Shown piece by piece: positions 1-14,552 of a DNA stretch of 64,000 nt. The number at the start of each line of letters is the position of its first letter. Positions within the stretch are counted from its first letter, which is position 1. The DNA is from Adiantum capillus-veneris (taxonomy: Eukaryota > Streptophyta > Polypodiopsida > Polypodiales > Pteridaceae), in NCBI GenBank assembly GCA_014529385.2, contig CM043968.1, positions 23,466,513-23,530,512 on the forward strand, written 5' to 3'. The notes under the pieces are model-generated. The model saw nothing but the letters and a program-made list of their open reading frames with translations. It did no database searches and was not told the DNA's origin. Made by a program: the position numbers and the translations under genes.

Positions 1-108
1 AAAGAAAAGGGGGGTTTCTTTATGGCATTCAAAAGGAAAAGTAGAGCCACTCTTTAAATCGCCTTCAAGAGGAAAAATAGAGCCACACTTCATCAAACAT
101 TGTTGATG

Positions 109-203
<95 letters not shown>

Positions 204-767
204 GTCGCACGTGAGGATGTAATAGATTTTTAACAGGTGCATCCCTCCTTCCTTTGCAAAGCATGTCCTCAAGGTGGGGAGAGTGATCCTAAATGTACTA
301 AGCATCCCACTTTCTAGATATGTCATCCCCTTCCATTTTGGGACTATTCGAGACTGGTGTTAGATAAAATTTGGGATTTAGTGTATTTTTAACTGCCAAA
401 ACTGGAAAATCCTACCTAGATTCCAAGTTTGCCTTGAAATATACTAGTAAAATTTTGCTAGAATACAAATCCGAACAATTTCCTAAATTTTAAATTTTTA
501 TGGCCATTGTCCTTCAAAAAAACTGAGTTAAACAACCCTTCAATTTGCTTTCAAAAGAAAAAGTAGATTCAACCCCTTTTTTATCATTTTTTGTAGCAAA
601 TCGCACACATCTTGTGCGAATTGATGCGAACATTCTTATGATCACATAGGGTTGCTTATGTCTAATATTGTATCTCACTTGTGGCGCACTAGTTCTCATA
701 AGAAAGGCCTCCGTTTATTAACAATGGAGAAACTTTACACTCCGAAGCATCTTGGGGGCTGAATATT
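1..767. other. AT-rich intergenic DNA without a recognised gene
   Basis: I see no coding region with recognisable motifs here. The stretch holds a long compound microsatellite (listed separately) and is otherwise AT-rich. Open frames that cross it owe their length to the dinucleotide repeat. Confidence 0.6.
111..200. repeat. (TC)n-(AC)n compound microsatellite
   Basis: An uninterrupted TC run to about 162 passes directly into an AC run to 200. The same pairing of GA/CT with CA/GT recurs at 2068-2166 and in the 55.6-56.1 kb and 60-63 kb regions. Confidence 0.97.
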
Positions 768-3209
<2,442 letters not shown>

Positions 3210-3440
3210 AGGAAAAATCTCAACTAGATTTTGAGAAAAATAGAAAAAAATAGCTATAAAAAGGCATTTTGTATGGTTGCCAAAAAGAATTTGAACTTAC
3301 GGTTTTCTGACAAATCTTGGGGAAAGCCAATGATAGATTGCTCTCTGATGCTTGTCTCAACTATAACATCTTGAAGCACACTGGACACTTCGATACAAAG
3401 TAGCATGGCTTGAATACTGACAAGTTGTGCATCCTTGTGT
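3210..3440. repeat. Diverged copy of the IDI 3'-flanking region
   Basis: This segment aligns by eye to 3664-3930, immediately downstream of the IDI stop codon on the minus strand. Shared blocks include a ctagatttt start, aaaaaggcatt, gtatggttgc, agattgct, tgtctcaactat and gaatactgacaa, in the same order and orientation. The copies differ by many substitutions and indels. No IDI coding sequence follows in the 3440-3663 gap, so only the 3' non-coding part was duplicated. Confidence 0.7.
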
Positions 3441-3663
3441 TGCCATTTGTAGCGGTGTAATGGTTGCTGCTTTCAGCAACAAGTTGGATATATTTTATGA
3501 GTTGTCAGGTTTGAAACAAATTTAAATCTCTAAAGCACCCTTGCAAAGACTCATGAAACTAGTTTTTCAAATACTTAATGCAGTGTTCAGGAAAAGTGTG
3601 TCTCGACTTACTCCGGTGCCAGTTATGAAAATGAAAATGGCTGGTTGAGAGCAAGAGAAAAAG

Positions 3664-3959
3664 GAAAAATCTCGCCTAGATTTTAAGAAAAATAGCTATA
3701 TTTCCTCTTTAAAATCATAAAAAGGCATTGTGTATGGTTGCAAAAATAAATTTTCTCCAACACTCACTCAATGCAACCAAAAACTTGTATCTTTCCTGAC
3801 AATTTTTTTGGGAAAAGCCAGTGATAGATTGCTTTGTCTGACGTCAATGTCTCAACTATGACATCTTGAAACACATCGGACACGTCGATACACGTAACAC
3901 GGCTGGAATACTGACAAATTGTTTTCTTATTTGTGTCATAGAAAAACCCTCTTAACATT
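3664..3959 (-). other. Probable 3' UTR / downstream region of the IDI gene
   Basis: This lies directly downstream of the IDI stop codon (3960-3962, minus strand). It is non-coding with respect to IDI and is the partner of the 3210-3440 duplicate. No canonical AATAAA signal in the minus-strand sense stands out here, so the transcript end is unplaced. Confidence 0.45.
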
Positions 3960-4967
<1,008 letters not shown>

Positions 4968-5385
4968 CTGAACCATAAAGGCAAGCCGTGCAATTATTAC
5001 AAACAAAATACTTAACAGAAATTCTTACACCTTTTGTTGATTGCGACCACAGAAATCCTAACTTAAGTAGAAGCATATTCATGAATACATGTCCCTGGAT
5101 ATAACCGAATTCACCTTCAAAATGAAGTGCAAGTTATAGACTTATGGGTAGTCATCCATAAGATAACATAACCATTAGCTCAAGAAGATGTTTCCCTTGT
5201 CATCTTCCTCCCATGGAACTCAATAAGGCTCTGATCTGCCTATGGTGTGTCCGGGTCTCTATCAGAGACCACAGATGGTAAACTTGACAAAGATTCAGAG
5301 ATCACATTAACATAAAGCCACTTCTTGAGACATCATCCTACTACTTAGTTCCTTCGTTCTTTCTTACAGAATGTTCCTTGACCTG

Positions 5386-5389
<4 letters not shown>
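4968..5389. other. Probable IDI intron or upstream DNA
   Basis: This follows the acceptor AG of the first visible IDI exon in the upstream direction. I looked for the preceding exon, which should encode the conserved segment ending just before HLME, and did not find it. The stretch therefore reads as intron, or as flank if the gene is truncated. Confidence 0.45.

Positions 5390-5431
<42 letters not shown>
5390..5431. repeat. (GA)n microsatellite
   Basis: A perfect GA run of about 40 bases. A second, shorter run (5527-5541) directly precedes the 3' tail of LINE-1. Confidence 0.95.
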
Positions 5432-5434
<3 letters not shown>

Positions 5435-6042
5435 AGAAGACGAGAATTTTTAACGTCGTGGGAAACTATCCCAAGAGACCTCAAAGATCTATCCAACGAG
5501 AGTTGAACTCAAGACTTGTTATTCAAGAGAGAGAGAGAGATGAAATGAAACGAACTGTTATATGAAACGTCTTCAAAAAGCCAAAATGACCTATGAGACC
5601 AAAAGTTACATCCCACTAAAACCTGATACTCTATCTAGAAAGCTATGAAAATGGAAAACAGACTGAAAATCTAAAATCTAGGTCAGTCATACATTGATGG
5701 GTAGGTAGGAGGAATTGCACAGTAAACATGGTAAACAGGGTAGGGGAGATGGCAGCTATCCTCTCAAGAGATAAAGCATCGGTCTCTATCATAGGCTGTC
5801 AATGTCCTCCATGCTGAGAAGCCTGATGGGTCGTGCTCGATGTCGATCAATGATGTTCCTGATCCACCTATGTATACATCTCCGATGACGTGAGGATCCT
5901 CATAGCCTGGGACGTTTAACTCGTCCTAGCTGGACAGCTCTATCAAGTGATGTCCCCTGTCTAGCAAGTAGCGTCTTTTCTTTGCTGCTGCTGAGAAGAG
6001 GCTCTAAAGATATCCATGATCTGTCCCTGTGTGGACACTCTC

Positions 6043-6498
6043 TCACTGGGGTGTCCACCTCTGAGCAGTCTCTTTGAATCTACGTATCTCTAAAAGGTAC
6101 AGCCCCAGACATCTCTGGTCACAGTAATCCATGACCCTGGCCAATAGTCCAAAGCACTCTCTGAATAGGCAGTGGAAGCATCCTCTAATCTCATAATAGG
6201 CAGTATATTGACATAGGTAGTGCTCCTCTGTCTCTGGCTCATGCTGGCATACCTGACAAATCCTCTCCTCTAGTGGTACTCTCCTGTATTTGCCTGTCTT
6301 ATCTTGAGCTGGTGTGAAGAAACGTGGATCTGACCAATGACATCTCAAGCTGTGTAATAGGTGATTTACACCACTTTGCTGCTTCACAGGCCTAGGGCAT
6401 ACTTGTACGGCTAGTATGTCTCCGGGCTGTCTCCGGGCTGGCCACCCATAGTCTAGGTTGTACCTCGTCCGGCCGCCCACTTTTGTCCGGGCACCCAC
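6043..6498 (-). pseudogene. LINE-1 ORF2 C-terminal zinc-binding domain
   Basis: The frame carries RCHWSDPRFFTPAQDKTGKY, then CQVCQHEPETEEHYLCQ, then YYEIRGCFHCLFRE and a terminal R-rich segment. The CxxC...HxxxC pattern resembles nucleic-acid-binding fingers at the end of LINE ORF2. LINE-2 has the same order at 11759-12646 (CPLCDTEPETELHYTCHC). It lies downstream of the RT in the same element. Function is by family inference only. Confidence 0.75.
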
Positions 6499-7534
6499 AT
6501 ATATTTCCAGGGTCGTAGGGATTTTTATCAGGCCTTGCCCTACCTCCCCTTGGGCACCTATTTATTAGGGCCAGGGGGGTACCCACTTCCACATCTCACA
6601 TCTCACAGAGATCATCTGATTGTATTGGGTCTTCTGCTCATGGTAATCATGGGGGGCTGAGTGCCCCCTCTTCACCATCTTTGGCGTTTGTGTCTACTGT
6701 CTCTCTCTCTCACGATTCCGCACACACGCACTCTCACATAGTTGGGTGTACTATGAAACCATCATCTGTAGTATGAAGAAAATGTTCCGAGTAGAAAGCC
6801 ATCCTCTCCCTAGTGCCTGTGAGGGCTCTACCCATGTCCTAGAGTCCAGCTGGATGAGGTCCTGTCTAATGACTAGTAATCTATGTGTCGAGGTGAGGGA
6901 GGGTGCATCCAGAGAGTATTGAAAGGGGGTAATCTGTCTATGTTGAGCCCATGAAGCTCAAACCATGCTGTCATCTGCGCATACCAGCATGATGTGTCTC
7001 CCTCCATGGTAAGCTGCCTAGAAGACTCGAGCAAGGCAGGCATATCTATCTCGGGGCAGTGCCCATATACTCTTGAGAAATGATCCTAATCTTGATAAGG
7101 CCTCAACCACGATCGGTGGTACTGCCATCCCTGCTCTGATGATCTCATGCGGGACTGAGGCCTTAGCCCTAATCATCTGAGAGATCATGGATATCAACGG
7201 TTGCTCCATCGATCTCCATCCCCTCATGTGTGTCTCCCGATCTGCTGGGATGATCTAAGCTGGGCCCCCATATCTGACACCATAGAGTATGGCTTATGTG
7301 ACCAGAGTGTCAAAAACGCATAGCTTAGTTTGTGGCTCCTAGAACTGCACCTGTGCACAGATCCTCTCTAGCCCGCCCAATGATGCATATGCTCTAGTCA
7401 GCCTCGCCTCTGCTACCCCTCTCAAGGAGAAAATTGACCCACTAAAGACCACTCCAAGCCTCAAGGTAGGTATAAGAATCCACATACTCCAGAGTCTCCT
7501 GTCCATATAAGAAGGTAGGCTCTGATCTCCTCAC

Positions 7535-7976
7535 CTACTGTGCTGTGATCTTGAACACCATGGCCTTGGTTTTACCAAGGTTCACTGACAAACCATTGTC
7601 CTGCATAAAAGTGTGCAAGGCCTTGAGATGCTGTTGCATACCCTCTGCGGAGTCTGCTATAAGCACAATATCATCAGCATACAACAATAGTGATATCCAA
7701 GTGCAATTGGGCTCCTCTACCGTATGAGCTCCCAATGTTGTCCAACATTTTGTCAATATATAATCCAAAGCGGGTCGGTGAGGGTGAGCATCCCTATTTC
7801 ACCCCTATATTGGAGTGAACTAGCTATGATTAACCTTTTAAGGTCCATACTCATCCACCACAATCTTATAGAGTGCCAAAATAGCCCATATCAGCTCACA
7901 CGATACTCCTAAAGCCTGCACTCTATGCATCAGTCTGATTCTCGGTATCATGTCCAAAGCTTTGTGTGTCACAAGG
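7535..7976 (-). pseudogene. LINE-1 reverse transcriptase palm fragment
   Basis: The reading holds the catalytic YADD box in LLLYADDIVL, then GLSVNLGKTKAMVF, a standard LINE RT block. The piece upstream of YADD is out of frame and shortened relative to LINE-2, which has a full GVKQGCPLSSTLF block. The left end of the RT is displaced to 11072-11500 by the element A insertion. It is a pseudogene. Confidence 0.85.
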
Positions 7977-8732
7977 CGGGCACCACGTGCCAATAGAAAA
8001 GAACAGACTAAACAGACTTTTAGCACTTCATTAACAACTGAACTGAAAGAAGAAAGACGGCACGCGACACGGAGTGGCGGAATTCCACCCCAGAGAGTAT
8101 TGGCCCCAAACCTTGGCGCCCCTTTCGGTATTTCTTTATATTGCATCAACACAGTACAAGCCGGTACTCCAGACTCTGCATCTTCTTCAAGAAGCATGCC
8201 AGAGAATGAGCCCTAACCTCATATTAAAAGGCCCTTGGCCTAAAAAGCAGTTTACATGAAAAGCTTTCAAACTCAAAAGCTTCTGGTCCAAAAGCAAAGC
8301 CAAAAAGCTGCCAACGTAAATCACGAAAATCCGTACAGCCTGCCACATCATCATGCCAGTGCAATTTTCGGAAATCTACCACGCTGTTGCAGTTTTAGGG
8401 TTAGGGTTTCCAAAATTAGGGTTTGCAGGTTTTAGGGTTAAAGTTTCAAAAATTAGGGTTTGCAGGTTTTAGGGTTAGGGTTTCCAGAATAGGGTTTCAG
8501 CAGTTAGGGTTTCTGGAATTAGGGTTTCAGCAGTTAGGGTTTCTGGAATTAGGGTTTCAACAGTTAGGGTTTCTGGCAAAAATTAGGGTTAGGGTTTTCT
8601 GCTCTCGGGCAACCACGTCATCACTTTGTGACACTTCTTCTGTTACTTGTTCTTCTTAGGGTTTAGGCCCCTTGGCCACATCTGTAAGTTGGCTCCATTC
8701 TTTAGGCTTTGACGCGTCAGCAATTTGTTACA
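7977..8732 (-). repeat. Element A 3' LTR
   Basis: It starts TGTCACAAGG and ends TTTGTTACA on the plus strand. It includes the block GAAATACCGAAAGGGGCGCC (as its reverse complement near 8115-8140) and a run of TTAGGG/TTTAGGG-like units at 8395-8600. The polypurine tract (minus strand AAGAAGGGGAGA) abuts it at 8733-8745. Confidence 0.93.
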
Positions 8733-9954
8733 TCTCCCCTTCTTGAAAGAGAGTAATCGTCCTCGATTATAGCATATCCGCAAAACAACTCAAGTTAGCT
8801 CAAAGATTTCCGAGGGACATTCCGAGGGACAATCAATTTGCTCTTTTTATTAAGGAGTTAGCTTCTCCTTTTTGCTCTTTTGATCAAGGAGTTAGCTTCT
8901 CCTTTCGGTTGTTTTGATCAAGGAGTTAGTTTCTCCTTTCGTCCAGATCGGAACTCTTGATATTCCGGCGTAGTAAAATTAGCCATCACACCCAAACCGT
9001 ACTGATCTTCCACGAGTGTCTTGATGCACTAAAATTACATACCCAAGCAATCTCATCCAATTAGGAATATTCAGTAGTTGGCACATCACAATGCAACACA
9101 AATGCTTACATATGTATGTTATAAGACATAGAAACATAAAGCCGCACACGACACTCCCCCTGCAAATAACCATACAGGTCCGGGCCATGAGCTGTCCCTC
9201 ATCACTCCTCCCGCAAATAACCTAAAAAGGTCCGGGCCATGAGATATAGAGGCCTTTTACAACCAAACGCCCCCCAGACCGCAGCCTGCGTCGTTTGGAG
9301 GTGCTGAGAGTAACCACTGCTCAGACTTCTTAATACTCCTCCCGCATAACTATCCAGGTCCGGGCCAAGAGTCATAACACCATTTATTTTACAAGCATAA
9401 ACCAAACGCTCCCCAGGCATCGGCCAGCGTCATTCGGAGGTTTTCAAACATACAACGAAACGCTCCCTAGGCATCGGCGTGCGTCGTTTCGAGGTTTAAA
9501 CAATACCAAAACAGTATTTCTCACTTCTCTACCCGGGAGTAAAATCGCCAATCATTGATACCAGTATTAAAACCAGAATCAAACAATTCAAATCGGCACC
9601 AAGACAGGTTCAAAACAGATACCATCCATTTCAAACAAATTCCAAACAGGATCACCAAACAAGATCAAACAGAACTCAAACTTAAAAAGCAATCTCGACA
9701 TCAGCCGAGCTTGAAAAGTCGATTGACTTTCCATCCTGAAACCTGCACCAAAAATTAGGGTTGGGTTTCTTCCATAAGGTTGTAGAGAACCACACCATGG
9801 TCCATCAACTCTCGGACAGACAGTGTTCGTATGGCGGCGATGGTAGTCCCAAGATAGCAATCGCACCGAACCACCAAGGTTCTCTGATTGTGAAGAGACA
9901 TCTACTGGGAGATGTCGAGAAACTTCAAGTTATAATCTGCTAGGGTTTCCATGG
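8733..9954 (-). other. Element A non-coding interior with tandem repeats
   Basis: No protein motif is visible. At 9153-9371 three copies of a unit with the core GGTCCGGGCCA occur. At 9260-9495 three copies of a second unit start AAACG and end with a near-complementary CGTTT, so each can fold on itself. The interior also has Q/K-rich low-complexity DNA at 9555-9760. I see nothing that replaces pol. Confidence 0.7.
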
Positions 9955-10355
9955 CAAGCATTTCAGGATACCCCACTCTACCAGAAGTTGCACTTCAAAG
10001 GAAGATGTCAGAAACCATATAACTTTGGGCAAAAATTTCCTTGAAAGCTTGCCAAGTACTTGGAGTATGCTGCTTGGTAGCTGTAGACATCAACATCTGC
10101 ATGGCACTGCCTCTAAGAAAAACAGCAGCTCGAAACAAATCTTGGATCCTTCTCCTGCAAGTGATCTTTAATGGCTTATGCCCTGTAAGACATGAGCGGT
10201 GAAGACGGGAGCAAAACCCCGATGCACGATGAAGTAAGGGTGGGAGTGGCTAATAAGTCCGGGTTGGAGGGCGAAAATACCTCAAATAAAATTCCAATAG
10301 CTTTGTCTGCTCTTTTGTAGGACCGGTATGCTTTCAGAAAAGCACACGCCTGATG
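9955..10355 (-). pseudogene. Element A gag remnant
   Basis: Reading away from the primer site on the minus strand, a frame near 10000-10150 gives FRAAVFLRGSAMQM followed by TWQAFKEIFAQSY. This resembles the capsid core of plant Ty3-type Gag (hydrophobic A-x-x-x-L-x-G-x-A, then W-x-x-F). Stops interrupt it on both sides and no zinc knuckle was found. The call rests on pattern only. Confidence 0.45.
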
Positions 10356-10366
10356 CTCTGATACCA
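10356..10366 (-). promoter_or_regulatory. Element A primer binding site
   Basis: The minus strand reads TGGTATCAGAG one base inside the right LTR. This matches the 3' end of plant initiator-Met tRNA as used by many plant LTR retrotransposons. Confidence 0.9.
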
Positions 10367-10367
10367 C

Positions 10368-11066
10368 TGTCACAAGGCGGGCACCACGTGCCAATAGAAA
10401 AGAACAAACTGAATAGACTTTTAGCACTTCATTAACAACTAAACTGAAAGAGAGAAAGACGACACGCGACACGGAGTGGCGGAATTCCACCCCAGAGAGT
10501 ATTGGCCCCAAACCTTGGTGCCCCTTTCGGTATTTCTTTATATTGCATCAACACAGTACAAGCCGGTACTCCAAACTTTGCATCTTCTCCAGGAAGCATG
10601 CCAGCGAATGAGCCCTAACCTCATATTTAAAGGTCCTTGGCCTAAAAAGCAATTTACATGAAAAGCTTTCAAACTCAAAAGCTTCTGGTCCAAAAGCAAA
10701 GCCAAAAAGCAGCCAGCGTAAATCACGGAAATCCGTACAGCTTGCCACGTCATCATGCCAGCGCAATTTTTGAAAATCTGCCAGGCTGTTGCAGTTTTAG
10801 GGTTAGGGTTTCCAGAATTAGGGTTTGCAGGTTTTAGGGTTAGGTTTTCCAAAATTAGGGTTTCAGCAGTTAGGGTTTCTGGAATTAGGGTTTCAACAGT
10901 TAGGGTTTCTGGCAAAAATTAGGGTTAGGGTTTTCTGCTCTCGGGCAACCACGTCATCACTTAGTGACACTTCTTCAATTACTTGTTCTTCTTAGGGTTT
11001 AGGCCCCTCGGCCACATCTGTAAGTTAGCTCCATTCTTTAGGCTTTGACACTAGCAGTTTGTTACA
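10368..11066 (-). repeat. Element A 5' LTR
   Basis: Direct copy of 7977-8732, slightly shorter because its telomere-like stretch (10795-10930) has fewer units. It ends TTTGTTACA next to the right TTGTG target duplication. Confidence 0.93.
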
Positions 11067-11545
11067 TTGTGTGAATCCACAAAGCTCCAATATATCCTTC
11101 TCCCATGTGCTCTGCCCTCCTCAATGATAGCTCTGAGAGTGAATATATGATCCAGAGTGGAAAATGTCCTCCAAAAGCGTGCCTATCCCGGGGCACATAT
11201 CCCCTCTATTTCTGCCCACCTGCTCAACTCCTGCTCCAAGATAGATACATAGAGTTTGGCTAGTGAGTGACCAACCATAATAGTGCGTTAGTTATTCGGA
11301 AGATTGGGATCACCAGACTCCAATATCTGCAGGATCGTGGACATACTCCAAGTGTCAAGAAATTCCCCAGACATAGCTCTCTTAAACATGAGAGCTAGTG
11401 CCATGTCTGGCATGTATAAAGTTACTAGTCCGTCATGGTCCTGTGATCTCCTCGTACTCAGCTTGTCAATGGCTTTCTTTACTATTTCTGTGGTAAAGAA
11501 GCTACAAGTGGGTGGGCACGGCTATGGGGGATCGAGCAAAGGGGC
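11067..11545 (-). mobile_element. LINE-1, RT N-terminal part beyond element A
   Basis: After the TTGTG duplication the plus strand continues aatccacaaagct, the same order as in LINE-2 at 13550-13565. Reading on the minus strand it corresponds to the start of the RT domain (LINE-2 13619-13979). It stops where the 3' tail of LINE-2 begins (about 11546-11600), so LINE-2 either landed here or marks a truncation. Confidence 0.8.
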
Positions 11546-11758
11546 ATGAGAGAGAGAAAAAATGAAATGAAATGTTATATTAACGTCTTCAAAAGGCCAA
11601 AGTGACCTATGAGATCAGAAAGTTACATTGTGGTGGATCTGATACAAAGACAGAGTAACAAGAGTAACAAGATGACAAAATGACAAAATAAAATACTATG
11701 GAATCCTAAACTGCTAGGTGTGAACTAAGCAACTAAACAGCTAGCTGGGATAGCTAGA

Positions 11759-12646
11759 TCACAGGAGATCCAGCATCGGTCTTCGCTGGCGGATCTCATC
11801 AATCTCCTCCATGGTCAGTAGTCTGACCGGGTGTCGTGCATGTCGAGCCAAAGTGATCCGAATCCTCTGATGCAGCCTCCGTCGATGCTGTGTAGTCCTC
11901 CGCAGTCGTGGGCGTCTAGATCTCCCCAGCTCAATCGCTCGGTCGATCAGTGTGCCTCTGGTGTAAGGCGACGAGCTCTGCTGTGGTAGTAACTCCTCCG
12001 GGTGTCCAGTGGTGGCAGCTCTAAAGAAGTATGTGATCTGTCTCTGAGATTGGCTAGTCTCTCCTCTCATCAGGCTCTCTCTGTGTCTACGCAGCTCGAG
12101 CAAAAACAAACCCAAGCATTTCTGATCCTCGTACCGCATGACTCTAGAGAATGGTCCAAAGCCCTCTCTGAACAAGCAATGGAAGCGGCCTCGTATCTCG
12201 TAGTAGACGGGGCAGTGGCATGTGTAGTGCAACTCTGTCTCAGGCTCAGTGTCACACAGGGGGCATGTCTTGGCCTCTGCTGTACTCCGCTGTATCTCCC
12301 AGTCTCGATCCGCAGTTGGTGTGAAGATGTGCGTATCTCGCCAATAGCACATCGTATCCCATGAGACAAGTGGGTGTCCATGTATCTGGGCCTCGTCACA
12401 AAACCATCCTCCGTAAGCCGGAGGAGACGCTCTCTGTAGAAAGCCATCTTCGTGCCCACCTCCTGTGTTGGCTATATCCATGTCCTCTTGGTGTCTAGCT
12501 GAGTCAAGTAATGGCGAATGAGCTTGGTGATCTCGGATTGTGTAAGAGTTAGAGAGGGTGCATCTAGTGACTATTGGAAGGGAGGCAATCTGTCTATGCT
12601 GAACCCATGCGCCTGGAACCATGATGTCATCTCCCCATACCAGCAT
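11759..12646 (-). pseudogene. LINE-2 ORF2 C-terminal region with zinc-binding motif
   Basis: An open frame of 295 codons includes DTMCYWRDTHIFTP, then CPLCDTEPETELHYTCHC, YYEIRGRFHCLFREGF and an Arg-rich tail ending near the element end. It matches LINE-1 6043-6498 and extends further both ways. This is the longest open stretch of this LINE family in the window. It was probably once the C-terminus of one ORF2 with the RT. Confidence 0.8.
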
Positions 12647-13073
12647 GATGTATCTCCCTGCATGGCTAACTGTCGAGAGGACTCAAGTGCAAGGCGTGCA
12701 TATCTGTCTCTGGGAAGTTCCCACATGCGGTGTATGAAGGAGACAGATCAAGTGAGCTCCTCAACGAGATCAGAGAGACCAGAGGCTTCTCCATGTCCCG
12801 CCATCCATCACTACGGCCTGTCCTCCCGTGATGATCCAGTGAAGGTCCCCAAATCTCAGCTCCATAAAGCAATGCAGAAGCCACAAAAGTGTCAAAGAGC
12901 CAAAGCTTCGTCCAAGGCTCCTGAAACTAAACCTGTGAACACATCCTTTCCAATCTACCCAATGTTGCATGGGCTCTGGTCAATCTAGTCTCTACTGCCC
13001 TCCTCAATGAAAATGTTGGCCCACTAAAAACCACTTCAAGGTAAGTGTAAGCATTTGTATACTCCACCTTCTC

Positions 13074-13979
13074 CTAGCCGTATGTGAATGCGGGCGTTGA
13101 CCTCCTGATCCACTGTGGGGTGGTATTAAATACCATGACCTTGGTTTTACCAAGGTTGACGGACAAACCACTTTCTTGGGCAAACCTATGCAAAGCATCC
13201 AAGTGACGTTGCATCCCCTCCGGAGAGTCGGAGATCAACACAATATCATCAGCATATAACAACAGTGGAATCCATGTCCCTGCCAGTTGTGCACCTCTAT
13301 CACCATCTCTCTCAATGTAGTCAGAAACCTCATCCACATACATACCAAATAGAGTAGAAGAGAGCGGGCAGCCCTGCTTCACCCCAATAGTGGAGCAAAC
13401 CGGTGTGGATAGACCCTCTGGGCTGTGTACATGCCCCACTACTGACCTGTAGAATGCCATGACCCCCCAAATGATCTCTGTGGGTACTCCCATCTGTTGT
13501 AATCTACGCATTAATCTAGCTCTGGGCACTGTGTCAAATGCTTTGCGGAAATCCACAAAGCTACAATAGATCCGTCTCCCACGCGATCTGCCATCCTCAA
13601 TGATGGCTCTGAGTGTCAAGATATGATAAAGAGTAGAAAAACCCCTCTTGAAACCTGCCTGCCCGGCTGCGCGTATCCCCTCCCTCTCTGCCCATCAACT
13701 CAGCTGCTACTCAAGAATAGATGCGTACAACCGTGCCAATGTGTGTCCAATCATGATAGTGCGGTAATTCCAAGGCTCCATAGAGTCTCCCGACTTGAAG
13801 ATAGGTACAATAGTAGATAGGCTCCAAGTATCATGCAAGCCCTCACACATGGCACGGTTAAACATAACTGCTAGAAGTTCTACTAGTAAATCTCTGGCAT
13901 GCGTGAAATGCTCAGCCACTAAGTCATCATGATCGTATGCTCTCCCAGTCCTCATCCTGTCAATGGCCTTCCTCACCAT
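13074..13979 (-). pseudogene. LINE-2 reverse transcriptase
   Basis: Two frames, 13979-13707 and 13619-13074, together hold an ordered RT: VPIFKSGD...NYRTI, then FVDFRKAFDTV (first catalytic Asp), GVKQGCPLSSTLFGMYVDE, LLLYADDIVLISDS (YADD) and GLSVNLGKTKVMVF. At least one stop and probable frame change separate the two frames near 13620-13706. Catalytic residues are intact, so this is a recent loss. Confidence 0.88.
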
Positions 13980-14128
13980 CTCAGCGGTGAAAAAAGCACA
14001 TGTGTGCGGGCATGGATCGCGGGGGTCGGGAAGGGGGGGCTGCTAAGGAACTGTGTACAGAGATGATGCATACTAGCCCCAGGCCTCTGTAGAAGTGATG
14101 GCAGGGGGGGGGAGTGCTCATGAAAGAG

Positions 14129-14461
14129 CTACCATGCCTCAAGTGAGTCCTGACTCAAGAATAGCTGGTATAGATCCTGCTCTAGGCGAGCCAAAAATGC
14201 CCTCTTCTTCCGCCGCACTAGGCGTCGGAAGTCAATCTGTGACTGTCTATGAGTGATGTCCCCCAAAAGCACCTCCCTCTGAAGTCTAGCTCTAGTGTCC
14301 CGGCATTCCTCATCATACCAACTGTTCTGGGGCATGCTCCCCGACCGGCGTCTCTGCTCAGGCTCGGTATGTGGGTATGCCTCTGCTGCTGCATCATGTA
14401 GTGTCTGTGTCAGTATAGTAGTAAGCTCCTCCAGAGGTCGCCCTGGCTCCTCTGTGCACAA
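14129..14461 (-). pseudogene. LINE-2 ORF2 linker between endonuclease and RT
   Basis: About 110 residues rich in Arg/Glu, including SGSMPQNSWYDEECRD and RRLVRRKKRAF. A paralogous frame occurs in LINE-3 at 17092-17499 with the same order. Such W-x-D-x-x-C stretches lie between the endonuclease and RT of many LINE ORF2 proteins. It has no enzymatic motif. Confidence 0.7.
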
Positions 14462-14552
14462 GCATCTGTAGATCCCATCTATGTATACAGAGTCCGTCTC
14501 CCGCGTGAAGGTGTAGCGAGTAGGGGCTGCTGCCCGTAGCGTGTGTGCTACA

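Larger units (their letters stand above)
5540..7976 (-). mobile_element. LINE-1, 3' part (minus strand; continues at 11067-11545)
   Basis: This non-LTR retrotransposon is read right to left. Frames show the reverse transcriptase palm with LLLYADDIVLIADS (within 7535-7768), an upstream RT piece (KALDMIPRIRLMHR, near 7900-7975), a thumb region (7018-7227) and a C-terminal zinc-binding domain (6043-6498). The 3' tail is a gttatat...atttcatttc-type sequence rather than poly(A), and LINE-2 has the same tail. At 7976/7977 the copy is interrupted by LTR element A, and the RT reading resumes at 11072. Many stops and shifts make it non-functional. Its 5' end is lost at the LINE-2 junction near 11545. 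Confidence 0.85.
7977..11066 (-). mobile_element. LTR element A, full length, non-autonomous
   Basis: Two direct LTRs (7977-8732 and 10368-11066), each TGTCAC...TTACA, are flanked by the 5-bp target duplication TTGTG (7972-7976 and 11067-11071). The primer binding site sits beside the right LTR and the polypurine tract beside the left one, so the element reads right to left. The 1.6-kb interior has only a gag remnant and a block of short tandem repeats. There is no protease, RT or integrase, so it must have been moved in trans. It sits in the reverse transcriptase of LINE-1; without it and one TTGTG the LINE sequence matches the uninterrupted LINE-2 around 13540. Confidence 0.93.

Noticed and set aside
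93..326. Frame with long alternating Val-Cys and Arg-Glu runs
   Set aside because: The runs are translations of (CA)n and (TC)n microsatellites; the same applies to frames at 1958-2288, 5371-5565, 55407-55738, 59933-60251 and 61292-63065.
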